Positions 17,016 through 22,637 of a stretch of DNA of 22,637 bases are shown piece after piece; position 1 is the stretch's first letter; each line of letters begins with the position of its first letter. Source of the stretch: CAZWAP01 sp964632005 (GTDB lineage: Bacteria > Planctomycetota > Phycisphaerae > Sedimentisphaerales > Anaerobacaceae); assembly GCA_964632005.1 (NCBI GenBank), contig CAZWAP010000037.1:1-22637 (forward strand). Direction: 5' to 3'. Both the position numbers and the translations under genes were made by a program. The notes beneath the pieces were generated by a model. The model was not told the origin of the DNA, did no database searches, and saw only the letters and a list, made by a program, of their open reading frames with translations.

Positions 17016-17117
17016 TTATACCTCGCCCTCGATTTTCTTGCAATACTGGCCAGTTGGATGTAAAGTAAGCGGGAATTTGTCAGAGCGTGTTTTTCTTTTT
17101 GAATTGGTTTTAGTCAT
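17016..17117 (-). pseudogene. N-terminal fragment of a tyrosine-type integrase
   Basis: Thirty-three codons then TAA. The residues RSDKFPLTLHPTGQYCKKI resemble the opening of planctomycete site-specific integrases, which normally continue into a segment of the KxxYFG type. Here the frame stops directly after KKIEGEV. GAGG lies about nine bases before the ATG, and the start overlaps by eight bases the end of the upstream minus-strand frame (17244-17110). The catalytic domain is absent. The assignment rests on this one motif, from memory of the family. Confidence 0.55.
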
Positions 17118-17244
17118 GATGAGATTCCTCTACTGCGATCAGAGTATTCTGGTACACAGCCTGATTGTAGATGGCGTTTTGGTTGTAGTCGAGGTTGTAG
17201 TAGGATAGACTGACGGTCCGGCCAGTTCCTGCATCATCTTGTAA
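17110..17244 (-). pseudogene. Unrecognised C-terminal coding fragment upstream of integrase fragment
   Basis: A 44-codon open frame without a good start ends VYQNTLIAVEESHHD-stop and is rich in Tyr, Asn and Gln (SYYNLDYNQNAIYNQAVYQ). Its stop overlaps the integrase start (ATGACTAA), typical of translational coupling, so it is probably the tail of a gene once co-transcribed with the integrase. It is broken by a stop at 17245-17247, just beside the tRNA gene. I do not recognise the family. Confidence 0.35.
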
Positions 17245-17255
17245 CTAAAGGACTT

Positions 17256-17343
17256 GGAGAGGTGTCGGAGTGGCTTATCGAGCCGGTTTCGAAAACCGGT
17301 GTGCCCTTTATGGGCACCGCGGGTTCGAATCCCGCCCTCTCCG
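17256..17343 (+). tRNA. tRNA-Ser (anticodon CGA)
   Basis: An 88-base type II tRNA. The acceptor stem is GGAGAGG/CCTCTCC, the anticodon stem CCGGT/ACCGG with loop TTCGAAA (anticodon CGA, reading UCG), the long variable arm GTGCCC/GGGCAC, and the T-arm GCGGG-TTCGAAT-CCCGC. The discriminator base is G and the CCA end is not encoded. Integrase remnants lie on both sides, as often seen at tRNA genes used as attachment sites. Confidence 0.96.
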
Positions 17344-17368
17344 TTGCTTTCTGAGGGGTTGTAAGTCC

Positions 17369-17650
17369 TTATTGCGCAAAGGCTTGCGACTCGGCACTTG
17401 AGAAATGCACACCTGGCTGTCCTGGAACTGTCCTGCTTCCGCTATCGAAGCTCAGGCTGCTCGTGGCCATCCGGGCCTGGCGGCCGTTCATCGTAAAGTA
17501 GACGGCAAGCATGTTGCTGGTGGAATGCCCATCCATTCAAAAATGTGCTTGTACGACAGGTTTTCCTGGGAGCAGTTGCTTGCCAACAAATGCCCGAAAA
17601 GGTATGGAGCCTGTACCGGTATCAAGGGGCGCTTAAAACCAGCCGCCGGG
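17369..17650 (-). pseudogene. Frameshifted C-terminal fragment of a tyrosine recombinase/integrase
   Basis: The minus strand first reads AGFKRPLIPVQAPYLFGHLL and then KHIFEWMG. A one-base deletion near 17527 breaks the frame; restoring one C gives GHSTSNMLAVYF and runs open to TAA at 17369. Spacing fits the family exactly: 23 residues from the box-II arginine position to the GH histidine, and nine from that His to the nucleophile Tyr. The HxxR box is decayed (YLFG for HLFR), so the gene is dead for two reasons. Its upstream part is missing where the IS256-like fragment begins. It ends 26 bases from the tRNA-Ser 3' end, the classic position of an integrated element's integrase. Confidence 0.65.
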
Positions 17651-17704
17651 TTGTCCCGGTTGGCGTTGAAATTCGGCCTGCGGCCGCGTAACGACCGGGC
17701 AACT

Positions 17705-18001
17705 CTATGCGACGGCCTCCTTGCTGTCAACCACCTTCGATAACGCCGCAACCGGTACTGGCATCTGCCGGTAGCCCCCGACTCTTCGAAAACGCTTTTC
17801 AGCCTCCAATAACGCAGCCCCACCCCAACGCCAGGCCATACTCGCATCACGCCAACGCTTCACGTTGCCGCACAGATCATCGGCCCGCGAAAAACAGCTC
17901 TCAATCAGATTCGTGCTCCCAAACAGCCGACGAAGCTCGTCCGGCAACCCTGACCCGTTGACCGTTAGTCTCTGCTCGAAGCCTTCAATTACGACGGCGA
18001 C
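17705..18001 (-). pseudogene. 3' fragment of an IS256-family transposase gene
   Basis: The translated frame contains EGFEQRLTVNGSGLPDELRR, STNLIES, NVKRWRDASMAWRW and ALLEAEKRFRRVGGYR. These match the C-terminal end of IS256 (mutator-type) transposases, including the TN-IES segment that carries the last catalytic acid region. The frame runs from about 18001 to a TAG at 17705, with a stop further upstream near 18025, so the N-terminal and central DDE regions are gone. Sequence after the stop (AATTTCAACGCC..GGGACAACCC, about 17650-17685) may be the right end of the element, which appears to interrupt the integrase remnant. Confidence 0.7.
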
Positions 18002-18168
18002 ACCCTCCTTGGACGCGCACGTCCTCTATGCGACACTATAACATCGTGAGCATCTGTGGGCATTTGTTCAGGATCGGACAGTAGAGCCGACGAGTAATAC
18101 TGCCGAGCACATTCTGCGTCAGCCGGTATTGCAGACCATTTAACCAAATCTGCCCGAACGCTTACCAT

Positions 18169-18198
18169 TTGACAATAGTCCGCTGGCTCTGGTAATAG
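18169..18198 (+). promoter_or_regulatory. Weak candidate promoter of the sigma-54 activator gene
   Basis: TTGACA (18169-18174) is followed after 18 bases by TAATAG (18193-18198), a poor -10 box. It lies 34 bases before the activator ATG. No -24/-12 element was seen here, so the activator itself is probably expressed by a housekeeping sigma factor. The rest of 18002-18231 holds nothing else I can support. Confidence 0.25.
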
Positions 18199-18231
18199 AA
18201 TAGCCTTGGTGAATATGGTATCGGTTGCCCC

Positions 18232-19578
18232 ATGTGGTGTGTCGGACCTGACGAAATGCAGGATATCATACTCGACTCGATAACTGAGGGTGTATTTACC
18301 GTTGATTCGGACTGGCGGATTACCTCTTTCAACCGGGCGGCCGAGGAAATCACAGGTGTCCAGCGCAGCAAGGCTCTCGGACGACGGTGCAGAGACATTC
18401 TTCGGGCGGACGTCTGCGAGACGGGCTGTGCACTGGCCGAGACGATAAAGACAGGTCAGTCCATCGTCAACCGCGCTGTCCATATCATCGATGCGGACGG
18501 CAAGCGACGAGCCATCGCCATATCCACCGCGCTGCTGAAAGACCAAGATGGCAAGGTGGTAGGCGGTGTCGAGACATTCCGAGATATGACTCTTGTCGAG
18601 GAGCTTCGCAAGGAACTCGAGGGCCGATACCGCTGTGAGGACATCATCAGCCGAAACCACCGGATGCTGGAGATGTTTCGCATTGTTCCACATATTGCTG
18701 AGAGTGACTGCACGGTTCTCATTGAGGGCGAGAGCGGAACCGGCAAGGAGCTCCTTGCACGGGCGATTCACAATCTGAGTCCGCGCAAGGACAAGCCTTT
18801 CGTTGCCGTAAGCTGCGGTGCTCTTCCTGATACGCTGTTGGAGTCGGAGCTGTTTGGCTACAAAGCGGGGGCGTTCACGGATGCCAAAAAGGACAAGCCC
18901 GGGCGCTTTGCTATGGCCGAAGGCGGCACGCTTTTCCTGGATGAAATCGGCGATGTCTCCTCGGCGATGCAGGTTCGGCTGCTGCGCGTCTTGCAGGAGC
19001 GCACGTATGAGCCCTTGGGGGCCGTTGCTTCGGCCAAGGCGGACGTCCGAATCATTGCGGCGACAAACAAAAAGCTCAGCGACCTTGTCGAACAGAAGAG
19101 ATTCAGAGACGACCTGTACTACAGGATCAACGTAATGAAGCTGGAGCTGCCCCCCCTGCGGGACCGCAAGGAGGATATCCCCTTGCTGGTGGACCATTTC
19201 ATAGCCCGCTTCAACCGCCTTCACGGTAAGAATATCAGTTGCGTTACAAACGAAGTCTTGGCGTCTCTTTTGGCTTATGACTACCCAGGGAATGTGCGGG
19301 AACTCGAGAACATCATTGAGCACTGCTTTGTTCTGTGCCAGGGCGAAATCATCGAAAGAAGGCATTTGCCTGCCTCGGTCTGTCCGCCTGAGGGTCTCGA
19401 ACCAAGCGCCACCGGCCAGATCAAAACCCTAAAGCAAATGGAATCTGTGCTGATAATCGAGGCACTCCGGCGGAACAAGGGTAATCAGGCGGCCGCGGCG
19501 AAAGACCTGGGCATAGACAAAAGCACCTTGTATCGCAAGCTCAAGGCATACGGCATCAAAGCTCAAGTGTATCGTTAA
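18232..19578 (+). CDS. PAS-domain sigma-54-dependent transcriptional activator (NtrC/NifA type)
   Basis: 448 residues in three parts. A PAS sensor (about 10-120) contains Cys53, Cys62 and Cys66 (RRCRDIL, VCETGC). The AAA+ domain (about 138-370) has Walker A GESGTGK (166-172), the sigma-54 contact loop GAFTDA (213-218; canonical GAFTGA), Walker B GGTLFLDEIGD (231-241), and the R-finger region FRDDLYYR. A Fis-type helix-turn-helix follows (about 415-440, LGIDKSTLYRKLKAYG). There is no receiver domain, so the input is the PAS domain, perhaps redox or metal sensed through its cysteines. The start could also be the ATG at 18256; neither has a strong SD, and a stop at 18196 limits extension. Paired palindromes and a -24/-12 promoter follow the gene, so it almost certainly activates the downstream NifX-like operon. 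Confidence 0.95.
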   Translation: MWCVGPDEMQDIILDSITEGVFTVDSDWRITSFNRAAEEITGVQRSKALGRRCRDILRADVCETGCALAETIKTGQSIVNRAVHIIDADGKRRAIAISTALLKDQDGKVVGGVETFRDMTLVEELRKELEGRYRCEDIISRNHRMLEMFRIVPHIAESDCTVLIEGESGTGKELLARAIHNLSPRKDKPFVAVSCGALPDTLLESELFGYKAGAFTDAKKDKPGRFAMAEGGTLFLDEIGDVSSAMQVRLLRVLQERTYEPLGAVASAKADVRIIAATNKKLSDLVEQKRFRDDLYYRINVMKLELPPLRDRKEDIPLLVDHFIARFNRLHGKNISCVTNEVLASLLAYDYPGNVRELENIIEHCFVLCQGEIIERRHLPASVCPPEGLEPSATGQIKTLKQMESVLIIEALRRNKGNQAAAAKDLGIDKSTLYRKLKAYGIKAQVYR

Positions 19579-19624
19579 GGCGAATGCCGGCCGGTTTGAC
19601 AGCGATGCACGATACCCTAAATGG

Positions 19625-19637
19625 TTGCATATTGCAA
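19625..19637 (+). promoter_or_regulatory. Upstream activator site 1 (predicted)
   Basis: TTGCAT-A-TTGCAA is one mismatch from the palindrome TTGCAA-N-TTGCAA. Its centre lies about 166 bases before the predicted start of transcription and 33 bp (about three helical turns) from site 2. Position and symmetry fit an enhancer site for a Fis-type dimeric activator. Confidence 0.6.
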
Positions 19638-19657
19638 TTACCAACCGATCCAGGGTA

Positions 19658-19670
19658 TTGCAAATTGCAA
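19658..19670 (+). promoter_or_regulatory. Upstream activator site 2 (predicted)
   Basis: TTGCAA-A-TTGCAA is a perfect 13-bp palindrome centred about 133 bases before the predicted start of transcription. Both sites continue with TT (ATTGCAATT), so the match to site 1 extends beyond the core. Confidence 0.65.
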
Positions 19671-19770
19671 TTCATCTCGACCCCTCCACACGGCGCGAAA
19701 ATTGATTCTGATCGCGCAACCGCTTGTAATAACGGACGTTAGAGCACATCGGCCGAGCGGACGTCTTTTG

Positions 19771-19786
19771 TGGCATGCTGCTTGCA
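19771..19786 (+). promoter_or_regulatory. Sigma-54 (-24/-12) promoter
   Basis: TGGCATGCTGCTTGCA fits the consensus TGGCAYG-N4-TTGCW at every fixed position, with the GG and GC doublets ten bases apart. The start point would be near 19797, 17 bases before the first NifX-like ATG. With the activator gene and the two upstream palindromes it forms a complete sigma-54 control unit. Confidence 0.85.
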
Positions 19787-19813
19787 CACCCACTCGTTCG
19801 GGAAGTTGGAGCA

Positions 19814-20203
19814 ATGACAATAGCGATACCAGTACACGATGATTGTGTTTCGCCGGCCTTCGACTTTGCCCGCAGGCTCTTGCTGGTGGAGTTCGAGGGT
19901 GGGGGCGAGACGAGGCGTTCCGAGGCCTTGTTGGTCCCGGAATCCGCTGCCCAAAGGGCTGCCAGGCTACAAGAGCTGGGCGTGGATACGGTCATTTGTG
20001 GGGCAGTCTCTCGCGACCTGGCGCAATCGGTTGCGGCGGTCGGGATCGAACTTCTGGCATACGTCACTGGTCGTGTTGACAGTGTGCTGAAAGCCTATGA
20101 GACGGGTCAATTGGCCAGGCCGTGCTTTACCTTGCCCGGGTGGTGGCCCGGCGCAAGGAACGGTTTTCGGCGGTGTCGTCGGAGACGGCGAGGCCGCTGT
20201 TAG
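19814..20203 (+). CDS. NifX/orange-protein-like (DiNase_FeMo-co family) protein 1
   Basis: A 129-residue protein whose first 105 or so residues are the dinitrogenase iron-molybdenum cofactor domain: MTIAIPVHDDCVSPAFDFAR at the start, then LQELGVDTVICGAVSR and a SVLKAYETGQL helix. Members of this fold (NifX, NafY, the NifB C-terminus, orange protein) bind Fe-S or Mo/Cu-S clusters. The tail is basic (RRCRRRRRGRC), a common ending in the non-nitrogenase members. No nitrogenase genes are near, so a role outside nitrogen fixation is more likely. The ATG has GGAAG..GGAG within 13 bases upstream and lies 17 bases after the predicted sigma-54 start point, so this is the first gene of the operon. Confidence 0.88.
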   Translation: MTIAIPVHDDCVSPAFDFARRLLLVEFEGGGETRRSEALLVPESAAQRAARLQELGVDTVICGAVSRDLAQSVAAVGIELLAYVTGRVDSVLKAYETGQLARPCFTLPGWWPGARNGFRRCRRRRRGRC

Positions 20204-20313
20204 ATCGAGCAAGAGCCCCGTTGGTTCTTGCACCGATCGGCGAACCGACAAAACGGGACCGACGGGGACGGAGTCTGAGCAGACAAGATGCAGGCGAGCA
20301 GAAAGGCAAGCAA

Positions 20314-20676
20314 ATGAAAGTCGCGGTAACTGCCCAAGGCAAAGAGCTCTCGAGCGAAATCGACAGCAGGTTCGGACGGGCTCGTTGGCTCATCGTTGTT
20401 GACACCGAGACGGACGATTTCCACGTCCAGGACAACAAGGTCAATTTGAACGCCGCCCAGGGGGCTGGCATTCAGACAGCGCGAAACATCGCCGATCTTG
20501 GCGTCGACGCTGTGATAACAGGCAATATGGGGCCCAATGCCTTCAAGACACTCAATGCAGCGGGTATCAAGGTGTTTCTTGCGCAAAACCAGACTGCTCA
20601 AGAGGCGATAGACTCGCTCAAAACGGGAAATCTAAAAGAGCTGGATCAAGCCAACGTTGAAGGACATTGGGTTTAG
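20314..20676 (+). CDS. NifX/orange-protein-like (DiNase_FeMo-co family) protein 2
   Basis: A 120-residue single-domain member of the same family: MKVAVTAQGKELSSEIDSRF at the start, GRARWLIVVDTET, and the core LGVDAVITGNMGPNAFKTL, ending in VEGHW. It has no cysteine, so a bound cluster would be held by other side chains, as in the orange protein. The start is chosen at this ATG because GAAAGG lies about eight bases upstream and the domain begins here; the frame is open further upstream but carries no family sequence. It lies 110 bp after protein 1 and 19 bp before the DUF89 gene. It is only distantly like protein 1, so the pair is not a recent duplication. Confidence 0.92.
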   Translation: MKVAVTAQGKELSSEIDSRFGRARWLIVVDTETDDFHVQDNKVNLNAAQGAGIQTARNIADLGVDAVITGNMGPNAFKTLNAAGIKVFLAQNQTAQEAIDSLKTGNLKELDQANVEGHWV

Positions 20677-20695
20677 CGACCGCAAGGTGCCGGCT

Positions 20696-21577
20696 ATGCG
20701 TATTTACTTGGATTGCATCAGTTGTTTTATTCGGCAGGCTCTGTGTGCCGCGAGACTTGCGACGGACGACGAACAGATTCACCAAGAGGTAGTGCAAGGC
20801 GTTCTTCGCTTAGCGAGCAGGTTGGATATGAGCCAGAGCCCGCCAGCAATCGCCCAACAAATGCACCGCCTGATCCGGGAATTGATAGGAAGCGATGACC
20901 CATATCGCAGGGTCAAAACCCGGTTCAACAATCTGGCCTTGAGGCTGTATCCGGAGCTGCGAAAGCGGATTATGCGCTCGGAAGATCGGCTAGAGACCGC
21001 GATCCGCCTGGCAATAGCCGGCAACATCATAGATTTCGGCGCCAACGGCTCGTTAGAGGAACCGGACGTCAATAGAGCTATCCGTGAATCTCTCGCGGTG
21101 GAACCCAACCGAATGCAGCTCTCCTTATTCCGGGATGCCACGGTGCACGCCGAAACGATTCTCTACATAGCTGATAATGCCGGCGAAATCGTCTTCGATC
21201 GCTTACTTATCGAGCAGTTGCCCTATGAAAAAGTAACGGTGGTCGTCAAAGGCAAACCCGTCATAAATGATGCGACGATTGAAGACGCAGATGTTGCGGG
21301 TCTGACCCGAATTGTGGAAGTGATCGACAACGGCTCGGACGCACCTGGAACGATACTCCAGGACTGCTCGGCGACTTTCCATGAGCGTTTCTCAAGAGCG
21401 GATATGGTGATAGCCAAGGGACAGGGCAACTACGAGACTCTCAGCGGCGTCGATAAGAATGTCTTTTTCTTGCTGAAGGTGAAGTGTCCGGTGATTGCCC
21501 GGGATATTGGGTGCAGTGCCAACGAAACAGTACTGCGGAGAAGCGCCGCGTTTGGCGGCGGGGAAGAAGGCCATTGA
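20696..21577 (+). CDS. DUF89/ARMT1-like metal-dependent phosphatase
   Basis: A 293-residue protein of the DUF89 damage-control phosphatase family, which uses a bound divalent metal to remove phosphate from unwanted or damaged sugar-phosphate-type metabolites. The N-terminus has C7-x-x-C10 (LDCISCF), typical of the prokaryotic subgroup. The active-site signature is IADNAGEIVFD (158-168, with D160, N161 and E164), followed by KGKPVINDAT (185-194), DNGSDAPGT (211-219) and KGQGNYE (241-247). AAGGTG lies seven bases before the ATG. It starts 19 bp after the second NifX-like gene and ends 14 bp before the DUF5320 gene, so it is co-transcribed with cofactor-type genes. Its substrate is not known; the context suggests a by-product of cofactor metabolism (inference). 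Confidence 0.88.
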   Translation: MRIYLDCISCFIRQALCAARLATDDEQIHQEVVQGVLRLASRLDMSQSPPAIAQQMHRLIRELIGSDDPYRRVKTRFNNLALRLYPELRKRIMRSEDRLETAIRLAIAGNIIDFGANGSLEEPDVNRAIRESLAVEPNRMQLSLFRDATVHAETILYIADNAGEIVFDRLLIEQLPYEKVTVVVKGKPVINDATIEDADVAGLTRIVEVIDNGSDAPGTILQDCSATFHERFSRADMVIAKGQGNYETLSGVDKNVFFLLKVKCPVIARDIGCSANETVLRRSAAFGGGEEGH

Positions 21578-21591
21578 AGGAGGAAAGGTAA

Positions 21592-21843
21592 ATGCCGAAG
21601 TTTGATGGAACTGGCCCACTTGGCAAAGGCCCTATGACCGGACGAGGCGACGGATTTTGCATTTTGCGAAAGTCGCGAGATCATCCCCAGCACCTGGAAG
21701 GCTTTGTCGGAGCGCAGGGCAAGCCGCTCCGGCAGATAGACCGGGTGAAACTTGAGAATGACGTACCTGATACACAGGGCGACGTCGGAACGGATTCGGC
21801 AGGTTCAGGCTCATCACAGAACAAGACACGTCATTGCTCGTAG
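21592..21843 (+). CDS. DUF5320-like small GTGP-motif protein
   Basis: An 83-residue protein starting MPKFDGTGPLGKGPMTGRGD, the signature of DUF5320 small proteins found next to NifX-like and Mrp-type genes in anaerobes. The rest is hydrophilic (KLENDVPDTQGDVGTDSAGS) and has no CxxC pair; Cys23 and Cys82 are the only cysteines. A strong GAAGGAGG lies about eight bases before the ATG, and the gene starts 14 bp after the DUF89 stop. No biochemical function is established for the family as far as I know. Confidence 0.82.
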   Translation: MPKFDGTGPLGKGPMTGRGDGFCILRKSRDHPQHLEGFVGAQGKPLRQIDRVKLENDVPDTQGDVGTDSAGSGSSQNKTRHCS

Positions 21844-21857
21844 AAAGGAGGTGTAAG

Positions 21858-22085
21858 ATGCCGAGAGGTAATGGAACGGGACCGGTGTGGCAGGGTCCTG
21901 GTGGTACGCCACGGTCCGGTCGAGGTAAAGGAGCCGGCCGGGGCAGAATGGGCGGACCATTTGCTGCAGGGCCGGGCGGTAACTGTGTGTGTCCCAAATG
22001 TGGAGCGACGGTCGCTCACACCGCCGGGCAGCCTTGCAATCAGCAAGTATGTCCTAAGTGTGGTACAAGAATGACGAGAGGTTAG
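21858..22085 (+). CDS. DUF5320-like protein with two-CxxC zinc ribbon
   Basis: A 75-residue protein that combines the MPRGNGTGPVWQGPGG opening and a Gly/Arg-rich linker with a C-terminal zinc ribbon: CVCPKCG, 11 residues, then C-N-Q-Q-V-CPKCG. Two CPKC knuckles should bind one zinc or a small Fe-S centre. GAAAGGAGG lies seven bases before the chosen ATG; an upstream in-frame start (21834) would overlap the previous gene and add no family sequence. It follows the previous gene by 14 bp. Such ribbons often act as assembly or protein-contact modules; the partner here is unknown. Confidence 0.82.
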   Translation: MPRGNGTGPVWQGPGGTPRSGRGKGAGRGRMGGPFAAGPGGNCVCPKCGATVAHTAGQPCNQQVCPKCGTRMTRG

Positions 22086-22225
22086 CGTTATTGAGGAAAG
22101 GCGCCCTATTTCACAAGGGTTGGACGTCCTTTCTGAATAGTCAATTACTCGTACTTGGCCGTGTGAAACGTTTAAGAAGGCTGCGTCCTGAGCAACCTTC
22201 TGACAAATTTAAGGGTGATTCGACG

Positions 22226-22435
22226 ATGCCGATATTTGAGTACAGGTGTAACAGCTGCGGGCATAAGACCGAGTTTCTGGAAGAAACCAACGCCAAGAAA
22301 AAGCATATCTGCGAAAAATGTGGAAGCCGGGATATGCAGAAGTTGTTTTCGGGTTTTTCCATCGGGCAAAGCAACCGGACAAGCGGTTCATCTCCCGCCG
22401 GAACGTGCCCCACAGGAACGTGTGATCTCTGCTAG
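22226..22435 (+). CDS. FmdB family zinc ribbon protein
   Basis: A 69-residue protein with the FmdB regulatory-protein signature: MPIFEYRCNSCGHKTEFLE, then ICEKCGSRDMQKLFSGF. The two CxxC knuckles form one zinc ribbon. Its Ser/Thr-Gly-rich tail ends with further cysteines (GTCPTGTCDLC), giving a possible second metal site. The ATG is preceded by AAGGGTG about eight bases upstream. It lies 140 bp after the DUF5320 zinc-ribbon gene; that gap shows no promoter or terminator I can support, so it may belong to the same transcript. FmdB was first noted beside formamidase genes, but no such genes are here and its role remains unclear. Confidence 0.88.
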   Translation: MPIFEYRCNSCGHKTEFLEETNAKKKHICEKCGSRDMQKLFSGFSIGQSNRTSGSSPAGTCPTGTCDLC

Positions 22436-22598
22436 TAAAAAACATCATTTGTGAGAATAGTAGCAGGATCGAAAGAACCTGGAGTTGGGCAGAACAAGAA
22501 AGTGCGTTTCGGTCGTTGCTCATAGATTTGGGTTCGTATCGAAAGTTTGCCTAAAGAGTCTAAAGAAGCCAATGTTGTTTCAGAAAGGAGGTATTGCT

Positions 22599-22637
22599 AT
22601 GCCGGGTGGAGATAGAACAGGTCCCGCGGGTCTGGGA
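22599..22637 (+). CDS. Start of a third DUF5320-like protein gene (cut by window end)
   Basis: Thirteen codons are visible, MPGGDRTGPAGLG, the classic DUF5320 opening. GAAAGGAGG lies six bases before the ATG. The gene runs off the right edge. It is 163 bp after the FmdB-like gene in the same direction, so the small-protein set continues beyond the window. Confidence 0.75.
   Translation, partial: MPGGDRTGPAGLG

Noticed and set aside
17405..17743. 112-codon plus-strand frame after the tRNA gene
   Set aside because: It overlaps the integrase and IS256 remnants, which explain the sequence on the minus strand, and has no recognisable domain or ribosome-binding site.
17989..19365. 458-codon minus-strand open frame opposite the sigma-54 activator
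   Set aside because: The plus strand carries unmistakable AAA+ and Fis-type motifs over the same region; the antisense product has no domain signature.
19814..20676. Nitrogen-fixation (nif) cluster
   Set aside because: NifX-like domains alone do not indicate nitrogenase; no nifH, nifD, nifK, nifE, nifN or nifB core gene is present. Orange-protein-type relatives are a better fit.
1..22637. CRISPR array
   Set aside because: No regularly spaced short direct repeats were seen on either strand.

Overview
The window looks like a chromosomal segment of a planctomycete-type bacterium (PVC group, most like an anaerobic Phycisphaerae or Sedimentisphaerales relative). This is inferred from secreted sulfatase and SGNH esterase genes, very large secreted PQQ-like propeller proteins fused to a methyltransferase-like domain, a PEP-CTERM protein, and an integrase N-terminus of a type I associate with planctomycetes. 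The organism cannot be named from the sequence.

Left part, 1-15.1 kb. A plus-strand S9 family peptidase gene (160-2220) converges on a long minus-strand array. Read from its promoter at about 15.1 kb, the array holds three paralogous genes for secreted proteins of about 1,060-1,105 residues (methyltransferase-like domain plus two PQQ-like propellers; gaps of 25 and 16 bp), then a Tat-exported sulfatase, then a sialate O-acetylesterase-like SGNH hydrolase. All are predicted to be exported, so they probably act on a complex, perhaps sulfated or acetylated, polysaccharide or on the cell envelope.

Middle, 15.1-18.0 kb, is an accessory region full of mobile-element debris. Two copies of a 278-bp inverted repeat, each a decayed and internally deleted IS3-family element with the same frameshifted orfA, flank one PEP-CTERM protein gene that has its own promoter and terminator. 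To the right is a tRNA-Ser(CGA) gene with integrase remnants on both sides (a 33-codon N-terminus and a frameshifted C-terminus), followed by the 3' part of an IS256-family transposase gene. The tRNA gene looks like an old integration hotspot.

Right part, 18.2-22.6 kb, is a compact regulated locus. A PAS/AAA+/Fis sigma-54 activator gene is followed by two matching 13-bp palindromic sites spaced 33 bp apart, a full-consensus -24/-12 promoter, and a co-directional gene set: two NifX/orange-protein-like (DiNase_FeMo-co) proteins, a DUF89 phosphatase, two DUF5320-like GTGP small proteins (one with a two-CxxC zinc ribbon), an FmdB-like zinc ribbon, and the start of a third DUF5320-like gene cut by the window edge. 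The best reading is a sigma-54-controlled metal or metal-sulfur cofactor locus related in logic to the orange-protein operons of Desulfovibrio. MinD/Mrp-type ATPase genes may follow outside the window. This is the strongest candidate for a poorly described system here.
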